Assembly: GCA_050874585.1 (NCBI GenBank)
Contig: JBNMKZ010000014.1
Coordinates: 1-43,978, forward strand
Direction of reading: 5' to 3'
Origin: UBA1067 sp050874585
GTDB taxonomy: Bacteria > Verrucomicrobiota > Kiritimatiellia > RFP12 > UBA1067
DNA: 43,978 nt
Shown here: piece after piece, positions 21,790 to 30,854 of the stretch
How the letters are laid out: each line of letters opens with the position of its first letter
Position numbering within the stretch: the stretch's first letter is position 1
Made by a program: the position numbers and the translations under genes
The notes under the pieces: model-generated
What the model saw: the letters and a program-made list of their open reading frames with translations, nothing else
What the model was told of the DNA's origin: nothing
The model's database searches: none

Positions 21790-22566
21790 TCAGGCGGTGC
21801 GCCCGACGAGCCGTCGGGCGAGTCCACTCAGGAAGGTGGTATCGCCCGGCAGGCGCGAAAGTGCCGCGACGGCCGCCGCCGTCGTTTCGACAACTCGCCG
21901 TTCCGTCTCAGCCTTCCCATACGGCGAATCGCCATCGAGAAGGTCGTCCTCGTACTGAAAGGCAAGACCAAGATTCAGAGCGAAGTCCCGCAGCGCGGCG
22001 ACATCCGCCGCGTTTCCGCCCCCGGCGTATCCTCCCATCACCGCCGCCGCCATGAAGAGATCGGATGTCTTGTGCTCGTAGATGTAAGCGACATCACGAG
22101 CCGCATCCGCCGCGATGTCCTCAACCTGCCCCCTGACAACACCCACGCCATACTGGCCCAGTGTCGCGACAACGGTAGCAACATTGCGCGGCGAACGCGC
22201 CGCCGTCTGAAAGGCGAGTGCCTGGAGGGCATCGCCAACGAGAATCGCATTCGCCTCACCGAACTTCGCCCAGACGGACGGTTTGCCGCGACGTTCCGCA
22301 TCGTTGTCCATCGCTGGTAGGTCGTCATGGACCAGGGTGTAGTTGTGGAGAAACTCAATGGCCGCCGCCGGATAGGCCGCGTCCTCCGCCCGCCCGCCGA
22401 CTGCAACGGCCGCCGCAAGGCAAATCAAGGGACGAATCCGCTTACCACCCGCACCAACCGCATAGCGCATCGCCTGCGACAAAACGCCCGGACGATCCCC
22501 TTCCTTCGGCAAGACCTCGTCCAGCGTCCGCTCGACAAGCGCGAGATAGTCATCACTGACGCTCAT
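21790..22566 (-). CDS. Polyprenyl (farnesyl/geranylgeranyl) diphosphate synthase
   Basis: A 258-residue protein. The first aspartate-rich motif DDLPAMDND starts at 81, the second is YEDDLLDGDS near 204-212, and the GGKRIRP isopentenyl-diphosphate site is at 40-46. These are all-trans prenyl synthase features, with the two-residue insert in the first motif typical of bacterial IspA-type enzymes. It makes C15-C20 precursors for quinones and cell-wall lipid carriers. It is slightly shorter than usual at the C-terminus (no YxxR tail). Its start overlaps the FAD oxidoreductase stop (ATGA). Confidence 0.88.
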   Translation of the reverse strand: MSVSDDYLALVERTLDEVLPKEGDRPGVLSQAMRYAVGAGGKRIRPLICLAAAVAVGGRAEDAAYPAAAIEFLHNYTLVHDDLPAMDNDAERRGKPSVWAKFGEANAILVGDALQALAFQTAARSPRNVATVVATLGQYGVGVVRGQVEDIAADAARDVAYIYEHKTSDLFMAAAVMGGYAGGGNAADVAALRDFALNLGLAFQYEDDLLDGDSPYGKAETERRVVETTAAAVAALSRLPGDTTFLSGLARRLVGRTA

Positions 22567-24407
22567 TTCGAAAAGCGTCCCGGGCGCGTATGGCCGCAAT
22601 TGTAGTCCTGCGGCGGCTGGGGCTTGCCGAGTCCAACGCCCTTTGTCATCAGAGCCTTCAACTCATCAAGATGCTTCTCATAAACGCCACGAGGATTCAC
22701 GCCGTACTTCTTGCAGATGGCGGCCGCCATACCGACGACCTCGCCCATCATGCCGTGCGTGCGCATCACGCGGGTCGTGCCAAGGGCGACGTGCGTCACC
22801 GAAATGTCGCGCCCGGCCATGAAGAGATTCGAGACATTGCGGGAATAGAAGCAGCGATAGGGAATCGGATACGGCCCATGGACATTGTGGGTTGCAATCG
22901 AACGGAACGGCTCGCCCGAATAGTGCCGCGCATTGGACGGCATCGGATAGTGGAGGTCGATGTTCCATGTCGTGCAGCACGTCCCGTCCGGATACTCGCG
23001 CTCCTCGAAGACATCCTGCTGCGTCAAAATGTGGTCACCGAGCAACCGCCGCGTTTCGCGCTTACCGGCGACATAGGCAACCCATTCAAAGGCCCGGTTG
23101 GCGAACTCCGCCTTGCGCAGGCCATGATTCTTGATGAATGACCAGTTGGAGTAGACGACCAGCATACCGTAGTCGCGAACTGTCTCGAAGTCATTGAGCT
23201 GGTCGCGGAGCATCCCCGTCTCCCAGTCCCAATCACCCCTGACGTTGTATTCGCAGTTCGTCTCATTGAAGGTAATCATCCACGGCTCGGACGGGAACGC
23301 GATGGGTTCGGGCATTTTCTTCGTGTACCACTGGACGCTCGCGCCCATCGTCATCTTGTCCGCCACATCGGGAGCCATATCCTCACCCGTCTCAGCCTTC
23401 GATTCGCGCCCGAGACGCCAATCAGCCCCGGCGAGGAAGCCGACCGTGCCATCACCCGTGCAATCCACAAAGAGCGGCGACACGAACATCGTGCGTGCAC
23501 CCGAGACGACATTTTCGCCAATGACATACTCAATGCGGTTGCCCTTTCCGTCTGGCTTTTTACCAACGGACGAGACGAGCGTATTCAGGTAAAGTGTGAT
23601 GTTCGTTTCGGCCTGCACGGCGGCCAACTTGCGATCATCCTCGTATCGGCTTGCGGGCATTGCATTGCCACCCCTCGCAGGACCGATCTCGGCAACGACA
23701 TCGCCGAGACGCGGATAAGGTCCGAGATTTTGGTAGCCACCAAGATGAACGCGGACTTCTGAGGAGTTCGCGCCCCCCAAGACCGGACGATCCTGCACGA
23801 GCGCGACCTTCAGTCCAAGCCGCGCCGCTGAAATCGCCGTGCAGATGCCGGCGATGCCGCCGCCGACGACCGTCAAGTCGTGGGTGACCTTGCGGTCGAC
23901 ATCCAGTCCCGTCTTCTGCGGCGCACGCACGGGGGCTGCCTCCGTCGTCAGGCAAATGGCATCGCACCGGCCATCAAACCCGGTCAGGTCGTGCAGGGCG
24001 ACCTCGTTCTTTCCCGCAACGAGATCCACCTCGCCGGCCTTGACCCAAAGCCATTCGCCCTTGCCCTGGACACCAAGGACCTCCGGCATCTCAACGCCAT
24101 TGACGAGGACTTTGAAGCGTCCCGCCCCCTGCGCGTCGCTCCACGGTGCCGTCCAGTTCTTCGTGCGCACATAAACCGTGTGCCGTCCCGCCGCCTTTAC
24201 GTCAAACGAGGTGCGCGCATCCGCCACGGGAACGCCCATTCCATGCGCGATCAGATAGGTCGACCCCATCTCAAGGCGAAACTGCGAGTCAAGCTTCCAC
24301 CCGCCAAGTTCCGAGAACTGCTCGCATTCGAGCGAAATGACATCCGCCCAGGCGAGCGAAGAGAGAAGTGCCGCGAGGGCAAAGGAAAGTGTTTTCTTCA
24401 TGTTCAT
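22563..24407 (-). CDS. Exported FAD-dependent oxidoreductase with N-terminal beta-sandwich domain
   Basis: A 614-residue protein. The Sec signal is cleaved after AWA (about residue 21). Residues ~25-155 look like a carbohydrate-binding-type beta sandwich of the kind seen with xanthan lyase-related FAD proteins. The FAD-binding GGGIAG is at 182-187, and the family's C-terminal NLFMAGRDISVTHVALGTTRVM block is intact. I use the ATG at 24407 because it begins the signal peptide and lies 7 nt after TATAAT. A start at the third codon (ATG) is possible. It is the larger relative of the 474-residue protein in the left arm and probably oxidises a glycan-derived substrate outside the cytoplasm. Confidence 0.85.
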   Translation of the reverse strand: MNMKKTLSFALAALLSSLAWADVISLECEQFSELGGWKLDSQFRLEMGSTYLIAHGMGVPVADARTSFDVKAAGRHTVYVRTKNWTAPWSDAQGAGRFKVLVNGVEMPEVLGVQGKGEWLWVKAGEVDLVAGKNEVALHDLTGFDGRCDAICLTTEAAPVRAPQKTGLDVDRKVTHDLTVVGGGIAGICTAISAARLGLKVALVQDRPVLGGANSSEVRVHLGGYQNLGPYPRLGDVVAEIGPARGGNAMPASRYEDDRKLAAVQAETNITLYLNTLVSSVGKKPDGKGNRIEYVIGENVVSGARTMFVSPLFVDCTGDGTVGFLAGADWRLGRESKAETGEDMAPDVADKMTMGASVQWYTKKMPEPIAFPSEPWMITFNETNCEYNVRGDWDWETGMLRDQLNDFETVRDYGMLVVYSNWSFIKNHGLRKAEFANRAFEWVAYVAGKRETRRLLGDHILTQQDVFEEREYPDGTCCTTWNIDLHYPMPSNARHYSGEPFRSIATHNVHGPYPIPYRCFYSRNVSNLFMAGRDISVTHVALGTTRVMRTHGMMGEVVGMAAAICKKYGVNPRGVYEKHLDELKALMTKGVGLGKPQPPQDYNCGHTRPGRFSK

Positions 24408-24414
24408 GCGGCCT

Positions 24415-24443
24415 ATTATACCAAAACTTTGCTTTTCAACCAA
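24415..24443 (-). promoter_or_regulatory. Leaderless-type promoter of the FAD oxidoreductase operon
   Basis: On the - strand TTGGTT (24438-24443), a 17-bp spacer and TATAAT (24415-24420), with TGG before the -10. Seven bases separate the -10 from the ATG, so the mRNA should start at or next to the start codon. Confidence 0.65.
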
Positions 24444-24448
24444 GCGGA

Positions 24449-25723
24449 CTACTCGTAGCGGAGCGCGACAATCGGGTCCAGACGCGAGGCGCGGATAGCT
24501 GGATAAATGCCGAAACCAACACCCACGCCCACACTGATGCCGAAGGCGAGAATCAGGCTCCACGCCGTGACCACGGTTGGCATCCCCGCGAGACAGGTCA
24601 CCAGAAATGGAATAAAGAGACCGAGCGCCAGTCCAATCGTTCCGCCAAACGCCGAGAGAACGAGTGCCTCAATGAGGAATTGCACAACAATCTGGCTTCG
24701 CCGTGCGCCAATGGCGCGGCGAATGCCGATTTCCCGCGTCCGCTCCGTCACCGAGGCCAGCATGATGTTCATGATGCCGATGCCACCGACAAGGAGTGAA
24801 ATGCCGGCAATTGCGCCGAGGACGATGGAAAAGGTCCGTTTTGTCGCCTCCGCCTGGCGAAGGAGCTGAAGCGGCACATCAATGCTGTAGTCGGCGTTGC
24901 GATGCGATGACTCAAGGAGTCTCGCAATGGCCTTCGCCGTTGCCTCCACATTCTCCTCCCGATCGACATGGGCAATGATTTCGTGCAACTCGACCTTTTC
25001 GCGGATGGTTGCGCCCTGCGTCCGCCGAAAGAAGACATCACCATGGCGTTGCCGTGCGGTCGTCAGGGGAATGTAGACATCCGTGCGGCGGTCTGGTGTG
25101 TCCGATGCCTCCGTATCGCTCGCCTCGCTACGCACGATGCCAATGACTTCGTAAGTGTTCGCGTCAATCGTGAGCGTCTCGCCGACGGCGTGCTCGTTAG
25201 CGAGGAGCTTGCGCGCCCCCCACTCCGTCAAAACCGCCACCGACGAGAAGGACGACACATCCTTCTCGTTCATCACCCGCCCAGCCAGCACATCGCGCCG
25301 GACGAGGCTGAACCAGTCGTCCGTCGTGCAGACAATGCGCAAATCCTGCGCCCGCTTGCGAAAACGGCTCGGCTTGACGAATGTCTTCACGGGCACGACC
25401 CGATCGACCGTTGGAATCGTCGCGGCTATCCGCGTCGCGTCCTCATAGAGAAGACCGTAAATGGAGAACCAGGCGACCTTTCTGCTTGAATTCGCCTGCT
25501 CCGGCGGCTTTTTTGAGACAAGCATGACATTGTGACTGCCCAGGCGGCGGATGCGCTCAAGGGCTTCACGGGAGGCTCCTTCGCCAATGGCCAGCATGGC
25601 GACCACGCTCCCCACGCCAAAGACAAGACCGAGCATCGTCAGGAAACTCCGCAGCTTATGCAGGAGCAAGTTCTTGACACCCAAACGGACATCGCGCCCG
25701 ACCCTTGAAATGACGGCGTTCAT
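24449..25723 (-). CDS. MacB-type ABC transporter permease, second system
   Basis: A 424-residue protein with the same build as the permease at 16050: an N-terminal helix, a periplasmic domain, and three C-terminal helices with LLVGGIGIMNIMLASVTERTREIGIRRAIGA and the final IYPAIRASRLDPIVALRYE. The start overlaps the ATPase stop (ATGA). It is clearly a paralogue but well diverged in the periplasmic domain, so it probably serves a different substrate. It ends the esterase-led five-gene operon. Confidence 0.92.
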   Translation of the reverse strand: MNAVISRVGRDVRLGVKNLLLHKLRSFLTMLGLVFGVGSVVAMLAIGEGASREALERIRRLGSHNVMLVSKKPPEQANSSRKVAWFSIYGLLYEDATRIAATIPTVDRVVPVKTFVKPSRFRKRAQDLRIVCTTDDWFSLVRRDVLAGRVMNEKDVSSFSSVAVLTEWGARKLLANEHAVGETLTIDANTYEVIGIVRSEASDTEASDTPDRRTDVYIPLTTARQRHGDVFFRRTQGATIREKVELHEIIAHVDREENVEATAKAIARLLESSHRNADYSIDVPLQLLRQAEATKRTFSIVLGAIAGISLLVGGIGIMNIMLASVTERTREIGIRRAIGARRSQIVVQFLIEALVLSAFGGTIGLALGLFIPFLVTCLAGMPTVVTAWSLILAFGISVGVGVGFGIYPAIRASRLDPIVALRYE

Positions 25724-26409
25724 CGCATCTCCCGAATGAGTCCGTCCCGCATGACGATTCGGTGCTCGGCATAGGCGGCCACGTCATCCTCATGCGTCAC
25801 CATCACAATCGTCTTGCCGCGTTTGTGAAGGTCGGTGAAGAGGTCCATGATTTCAAGGCTCATCGCCGTGTCGAGATTGCCCGTCGGCTCGTCCGCCAGA
25901 ATCACCACGGGGTCGGTGGCAAGCGCTCGGGCAATCGCCACGCGCTGCTGCTGGCCGCCCGACAACTGGCTCGGCCGGTGTTTCAACCGATCGCCAAGCC
26001 CCACGTAGTCCGCATATTCCGCGGCCCGGCGACGCCCCTCCGCATCATCGACTCCCCGATAGTAGAGCGGCAGGGCGATGTTCTCGGCGACGGTCAACTG
26101 GGGAATCAGGTTAAAGCTCTGGAAGACGAAGCCGAGATAGGAAAGGCGGACATCGCTCAGCGCATCGTCGTCCAACTGCGAAACTTCGCGTCCATTCAGC
26201 CGATAGGTTCCGGATGTCGGACGGTCCAGGCAACCGAGAATCTGAAGCATCGTCGACTTGCCGGAACCCGAACTGCCCATGACCGCCCAGAAGTCGCCCT
26301 TGGCAATCCGTGCGCTGACGCCGCGCAGGGCGTGGACCTTTTCGGCCCCCATGTCGTAGACCTTGGTGAGATTCTCCACCTCAATCGCATAGTCGACGCG
26401 GCCGCTCAT
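25720..26409 (-). CDS. MacB-type ABC transporter ATPase, second system
   Basis: A 229-residue protein counted from the ATG at 26409, which overlaps the adaptor stop (ATGA). The frame is open further upstream, but there it lies within the adaptor gene. Walker A GSSGSGKST is at 45-53, then the signature LSGGQQQR, Walker B VVILADEPTGNLD and H-loop MVTHE. It pairs with the permease directly downstream. Confidence 0.94.
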   Translation of the reverse strand: MSGRVDYAIEVENLTKVYDMGAEKVHALRGVSARIAKGDFWAVMGSSGSGKSTMLQILGCLDRPTSGTYRLNGREVSQLDDDALSDVRLSYLGFVFQSFNLIPQLTVAENIALPLYYRGVDDAEGRRRAAEYADYVGLGDRLKHRPSQLSGGQQQRVAIARALATDPVVILADEPTGNLDTAMSLEIMDLFTDLHKRGKTIVMVTHEDDVAAYAEHRIVMRDGLIREMR

Positions 26410-27899
26410 TTTCCCTCCGACTTGCCGTCCGTCCTGACCGCAACGGACGGTGCCTCCGACACCGCAGACTCGCCCAACGGCGGCGCAAGCATAACCTCTT
26501 CGCCGGGTTTCAGCCCCGAGATGATTCGGATGAAGCGGTTGTTGTCGAGACCAACGACGACCGAGCGTCGCTCGTTCCCCGTTCCTGCCTTCACCCAGAC
26601 GTAGGCGTCGCCGGCGATGCGCACGACACACTGGACGGGAATGTAAATCGCCTTGTCATAGCGCGCGATGACAATCTCCGCCTTGCACCCCATGCCGTTA
26701 CGGAGTTCCCCCGCGCCGTCGGGAATGTAGATTTCGGTCGGGTATTCCTTCAGGTCGGGATTCATCCACTTGCGCTCCGTATCGGGCATCGGCGCAATCT
26801 TTCGGACCGTTCCCGAGAAGACCCGCCCCGGAATTGCGTCGCACCTGACGCGAACAGGCATCCCAGTGACGATGCTCTTGAGGCTCGCCTCGTGCACATT
26901 GACCTTCGCGGCGAATGTATCGGCCGTCGGCAGGACGATGAGTTCCTGCCGCTCCCAGACCTCCTGACCTTCCTGGAGCGGTTCGCGTCCCATGCGCGAG
27001 GTCGCGTAGACGACCTGCCCGCCACGCGGTGCACGAATCGAGGCCTTGGCAATCTGGTTCGTAATCTTGTCGAGTCGCTGGCGCTGCTTTTGGAATTCAC
27101 GCTCCTTCGCCCGCAAGTTGCTTTCGGCCTGCGCAATGGCCGAGGCCGCCTTCTTCTTCGCCCGCTCGAACGCCATGCCCTTCTGCTTGACATCGCTCCT
27201 GTACTTGGCCAGTTCGCGGCGGTGCGTATAGGTCTCAAGTAACTCAAGTTCGCGCTGCGCCGTCTCCAGCGTCAGGCGGCTCGACTTCCAGCTCAACTCG
27301 TCGCTCTCAAGTTCCGTCTCAGAGATGAAATTCTCCGCATAAAGCTTCTTCGACCACTCATACTTGTCCTTCGCCTGTTTCACCTGCTGCTCGTTGAGCG
27401 CCAGTTGTCCCTTTCGTCCGATGAGAGTCGTTGGGTATTCGCCCTTCTCGTACTTGTCGAGATCTTCCTTCGCGAACGTATAGTCCTGCTCGGCCAGTTC
27501 CACATTGCTCGCCGACTGGTTCTCCTCAATGGCCAGGGCCTCCCGCGCCACCTCGACGGCACTCTCGGCATTCTGAAGCGTAATCTCCTGCGTATCCTTC
27601 TCGTCTATTTTCGACGAGACATCCAGTTGGACGAGGAGATCCCCCTTCTTTACGATGGTTCCCTCGGGAATCAGCGAGATGATTGAGACGCGCCCCTGCA
27701 CTTCATTCTTGAGCACAATCTGCTCGCTGGGTGCGATTTCGCCATACTCCTCAATGCTGATGACGAGCGGTCCCTCCTGAACGGGCGCATAGAGCGTCTC
27801 GGCCGAAGCCACGCCGCCCTTGCGGCCAATGAGGAGAGTTCCCCCGACGAGCGCGGCAATTGCGATGCCGCCAACCAGAACTGCTTTCTTCGCCTTCAT
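26406..27899 (-). CDS. MacA/HlyD-like periplasmic adaptor, second system
   Basis: A 497-residue protein. An N-terminal membrane anchor (about 6-25, no lipobox) is followed by a lipoyl half (VQGRVSIISLIPEGTIVKKGD), an unusually long charged helical hairpin (about 95-310) and the second lipoyl half (IRAPRGGQVVYATSRMG), then barrel domains. The long hairpin distinguishes it from the adaptor at 17962 and should reach further towards its TolC partner. It overlaps the TolC gene (ATGA). Confidence 0.9.
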   Translation of the reverse strand: MKAKKAVLVGGIAIAALVGGTLLIGRKGGVASAETLYAPVQEGPLVISIEEYGEIAPSEQIVLKNEVQGRVSIISLIPEGTIVKKGDLLVQLDVSSKIDEKDTQEITLQNAESAVEVAREALAIEENQSASNVELAEQDYTFAKEDLDKYEKGEYPTTLIGRKGQLALNEQQVKQAKDKYEWSKKLYAENFISETELESDELSWKSSRLTLETAQRELELLETYTHRRELAKYRSDVKQKGMAFERAKKKAASAIAQAESNLRAKEREFQKQRQRLDKITNQIAKASIRAPRGGQVVYATSRMGREPLQEGQEVWERQELIVLPTADTFAAKVNVHEASLKSIVTGMPVRVRCDAIPGRVFSGTVRKIAPMPDTERKWMNPDLKEYPTEIYIPDGAGELRNGMGCKAEIVIARYDKAIYIPVQCVVRIAGDAYVWVKAGTGNERRSVVVGLDNNRFIRIISGLKPGEEVMLAPPLGESAVSEAPSVAVRTDGKSEGK

Positions 27900-29860
27900 G
27901 ACTTCTCCTGTCCTTCCTGTTCCTGGCGTTGTGCATCACCCGCCGCATCCGGGTCCGGCAAGATGCCGAGCGAGACAAGGTCCGCCTCCTGCCAGGTCCC
28001 GTTGACCGAAACATCCAGAAGCCCCAAATCCCGCTGAATGGCCAACTCCTGGTTCTTGTAGCTAATCATCGCCGAATAGAGGGAATTCTTGGCCGAGACG
28101 AGCGAGTCCTGGGCCTCCAGCATAACCGTCATGTCGGCACGGCCTGCCTGTAGGAGGATCTCCTGGTTGCGCACGCGGCGTTCGGCGAGGTTCATCGCGA
28201 CGAACTGGATGCGCAGGTTGTCCTTCGTCTGGCTCATCGCCCGCATATCCGACCGAATCGTGCTCTTGAGCGAGTCTTCCTCTCGCTGATAGGTGCGCAC
28301 GGCATTCTCCACGGCGATGAGCGCGGCACGATAGGCATTGCGCTCCGCACGGCGCTCGATCGGCAAGTCAATCGTCAGCAGCGGATTCGCCGTCCAGTCC
28401 CTCGGATGCAGGCGACCGTGCTCAACGCCGTCTCGCCGCGACATCGGTCCGACCGTGTCGGCAAAACCGGAGGCCGAGGCCCCAAACGTCACCTCGGCCC
28501 GAAGCGCGTCCTCGGCAATCAGCAGCTTGCGCTGTGCATCCTCAAGCCGATCGCGACAACTGGCGAAGTCAAGACGATTCGAGAAGGCAAGGGCAATCGC
28601 GGCATCCGTGCGCTGCTTGAGGTCGCCGTCGTCGACAGAATCGGGCGGATCAAGCACAATCTCGGGTCCATTCCCCATGTCATAAGGGCCAAGACGAAGC
28701 CGGGCGAATCGCCCCACATACTTCTCAAGCTCGATGAGGTCGCTCTCTCGCGGCTCAATGCGGGCATCGGGCGGCAACCCAAGCGTCATCTTGAAGGAGT
28801 CTTTTGTCGCCTCATAGCTCTGGCAGGAGGCAATCCAACTTGCCTTGGACGAGAGTTCGCTCTGGTGCGCTTGCTCGAACTGCGACTTTGACATGCGGCT
28901 GGCTTCCGCCATGCGATAGGAGCGGCGCGTGGAACGGATGACGCGGCGGAACGCCTCGTCCTGGTTCTGCTTCTGCCGCTTGGCCAACACGAGGGCGAGA
29001 TAGGCGGACTCGATTTGGCAGATGAACGAACGCTTGTACTGCTCGAACTCCCGAACCGCATAAATGAAGGAACGCTGAGCCTGGGTCAGTGACTCCGTAT
29101 TGACGAGTTCCCCCGACCCCCGCAGGAGCGGCACTGAAATGCTCAGATCGGCGGACGACCCCCACGCCGTCCGCCGGTCGCCCGTCAGCATGCCAGCCAA
29201 GTTCGCCATGATGGAACCCGTCATCCGAACACCGTTCCGAAACTTTCGGCTCACGCCCAGTCGCGCCGATTCGTTGTGACTGATGGCGTGATTCGCCACG
29301 GCATCCTCCTCCGACGCATCGCGCCAGACGGACATATTGGAGGCGAGTGTACTTGAGAAGATGTTTCGAAAGGTGTCATCCTCCAAGTCCATTCCGAGGG
29401 CCGTCTGGAAGAGCGATTCCTTTCGGCTCTTGTAGTCCGCACTGTTGTAGGCGGCAATTCTTACGGCATCAACCAGCCCAATCTCAAGCGCATTCGTTCC
29501 GCCGCGCCAAATGGCAATGGATGGGTCGTCGCCGCCGGGGAGGAGTCGATCTTCGCCGCGCCAGTAGAGATTCGTCGGCAGGTCTCGAATGCCAAATGAG
29601 GCCGGATCATTCGCCACCAGCCCCTGGTCCAGCATGAGCCGGCGGCGGAGCGTATCGGCCGGCGTCTCGATTTCAATCGGTTCCGTGCGGCCCGTCACCC
29701 GTTCCTGGTAAGCCGACAAATAGGCCTTTCCAGTCTCGTCAGCCTCGGTGCGATAGTCCTGGGCACTGCGGCAACTTGAAATGAGGAGGCAAAGGAGCGC
29801 GAACCCTCCGCCCGTGAGCAACCACTTGTTCCGGCTCGACATTTGTCTGCGAGCCATCAT
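27896..29860 (-). CDS. TolC-family outer membrane efflux lipoprotein, second system
   Basis: A 654-residue protein, longer than usual because of an N-terminal extension of about 130 residues before the first helical repeat. I chose the ATG at 29860, which shares ATGA with the esterase stop. The signal peptide holds a lipobox (LLISSCRS). The two OEP regions follow, with typical coiled-coil segments (for example AQRSFIYAVREFEQYKRSF). It is the exit duct for the adaptor and MacB pair encoded behind it. Confidence 0.88.
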   Translation of the reverse strand: MMARRQMSSRNKWLLTGGGFALLCLLISSCRSAQDYRTEADETGKAYLSAYQERVTGRTEPIEIETPADTLRRRLMLDQGLVANDPASFGIRDLPTNLYWRGEDRLLPGGDDPSIAIWRGGTNALEIGLVDAVRIAAYNSADYKSRKESLFQTALGMDLEDDTFRNIFSSTLASNMSVWRDASEEDAVANHAISHNESARLGVSRKFRNGVRMTGSIMANLAGMLTGDRRTAWGSSADLSISVPLLRGSGELVNTESLTQAQRSFIYAVREFEQYKRSFICQIESAYLALVLAKRQKQNQDEAFRRVIRSTRRSYRMAEASRMSKSQFEQAHQSELSSKASWIASCQSYEATKDSFKMTLGLPPDARIEPRESDLIELEKYVGRFARLRLGPYDMGNGPEIVLDPPDSVDDGDLKQRTDAAIALAFSNRLDFASCRDRLEDAQRKLLIAEDALRAEVTFGASASGFADTVGPMSRRDGVEHGRLHPRDWTANPLLTIDLPIERRAERNAYRAALIAVENAVRTYQREEDSLKSTIRSDMRAMSQTKDNLRIQFVAMNLAERRVRNQEILLQAGRADMTVMLEAQDSLVSAKNSLYSAMISYKNQELAIQRDLGLLDVSVNGTWQEADLVSLGILPDPDAAGDAQRQEQEGQEKS

Positions 29861-30768
29861 TTGAGCCATGTCGACTTGAGCCACTTCGCCGCCAACTCTT
29901 CCCATCCGTCCACGGGGGTGTCGTGCCGACGGATTCCGTACCCGTGCCCGCCATGCGTGAAGAGGTGCATTTCAGCGGGAACGCCCGCATACTTGAGCGC
30001 GGCATAGTAGGCGAGCGAATTCTCAATGTGCGCAAAGTCGTCCTCCGTCTGGACAAGGAAAGCCGGAGGCGTTTCCGAGTCGACGGCGAACTCGCCGCGC
30101 AGGGTCAGGGGGAGCGTCTTCTCGTCGTTGTTCCCAACGACCAGCATCCACGGGTAGATGGGCAGGGTGAAGTCGGGCCGGCACGAGACCTCGTCAATTT
30201 CGTCAACGGTCGGATAGGCGCGGTTGCGCCAGTTTGTCGAAAGGCGCACGGACAAGTTTGCGCCCGCCGAGAAGCCCATCACGCCGATGCGCTTCGGATC
30301 AATCGAGAATTCTGCCGCCCGAGAGCGAATGAGCGACAACGCACGCTGAGCATCCATGTGCGCCGCATCCCGTTGTCCCGGACAACGGTACTTCAGGACA
30401 AACGCGGAAAAACCAAGCGAGTTGAGCCATTCGGCAATCTCCGTCCCTTCATGATTGTAGGCAAGAATCGTATACCCACCGCCCGGGCAAACGAGAACCG
30501 CCGGCTTCACACCCTCTCCAGCGGACGGAAAATAAGCGAGTTCCGGCACGGTCACATCCGTCAGGCGGACGATGCCCCCGTTCGTGTCGTGCACGCGATA
30601 GGGTGCGCCCGCACCCGGAAGCGGAATCTTGCCCTCGGGCCAAACGGCAATCTTCACGCCCTTCCCAAGTGCTTCATTCGCAAGTTCCATATCGAGCACA
30701 TCCTTTGCATTAAGCCCTGCGACAACGGCCGCGAGGACCATACTCACCAGCAACTGTTTGAACTTCAT
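29857..30768 (-). CDS. Secreted alpha/beta-hydrolase, acetylxylan esterase-like
   Basis: A 303-residue protein. The signal peptide runs to about residue 21. The oxyanion-hole motif CPGGGY is at 94-99, the nucleophile elbow GFSAG has Ser167, the acid lies in QTEDDFAH and the catalytic His in THGGHGYG. This pattern fits the BD-FAE/acetyl esterase group that removes acetyl groups from hemicellulose. It heads an operon with a complete TolC-MacA-MacB exporter, with which it is translationally coupled (ATGA). The promoter lies 6 nt upstream, so its mRNA appears leaderless. Confidence 0.88.
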   Translation of the reverse strand: MKFKQLLVSMVLAAVVAGLNAKDVLDMELANEALGKGVKIAVWPEGKIPLPGAGAPYRVHDTNGGIVRLTDVTVPELAYFPSAGEGVKPAVLVCPGGGYTILAYNHEGTEIAEWLNSLGFSAFVLKYRCPGQRDAAHMDAQRALSLIRSRAAEFSIDPKRIGVMGFSAGANLSVRLSTNWRNRAYPTVDEIDEVSCRPDFTLPIYPWMLVVGNNDEKTLPLTLRGEFAVDSETPPAFLVQTEDDFAHIENSLAYYAALKYAGVPAEMHLFTHGGHGYGIRRHDTPVDGWEELAAKWLKSTWLK

Positions 30769-30794
30769 GGGCGTATTGTACCATAAATACGCCC
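30769..30794 (-). promoter_or_regulatory. Leaderless-type promoter overlapped by an 8-10-8 dyad
   Basis: On the - strand the extended -10 TATGGTACAAT ends six bases before the ATG. A perfect inverted repeat (GGGCGTAT, 10 nt, ATACGCCC; arms 30769-30776 and 30787-30794) brackets the -10 and the start site, exactly where a repressor would block transcription. The XylR-type regulator encoded just upstream is an obvious candidate to bind it, but this is a guess. Confidence 0.55.
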
Positions 30795-30854
30795 TTCATG
30801 GGAAATTTCCTCGTTCATCGTCGCCAAAGTCGACGGACAATCCGCCGCGTTCGC

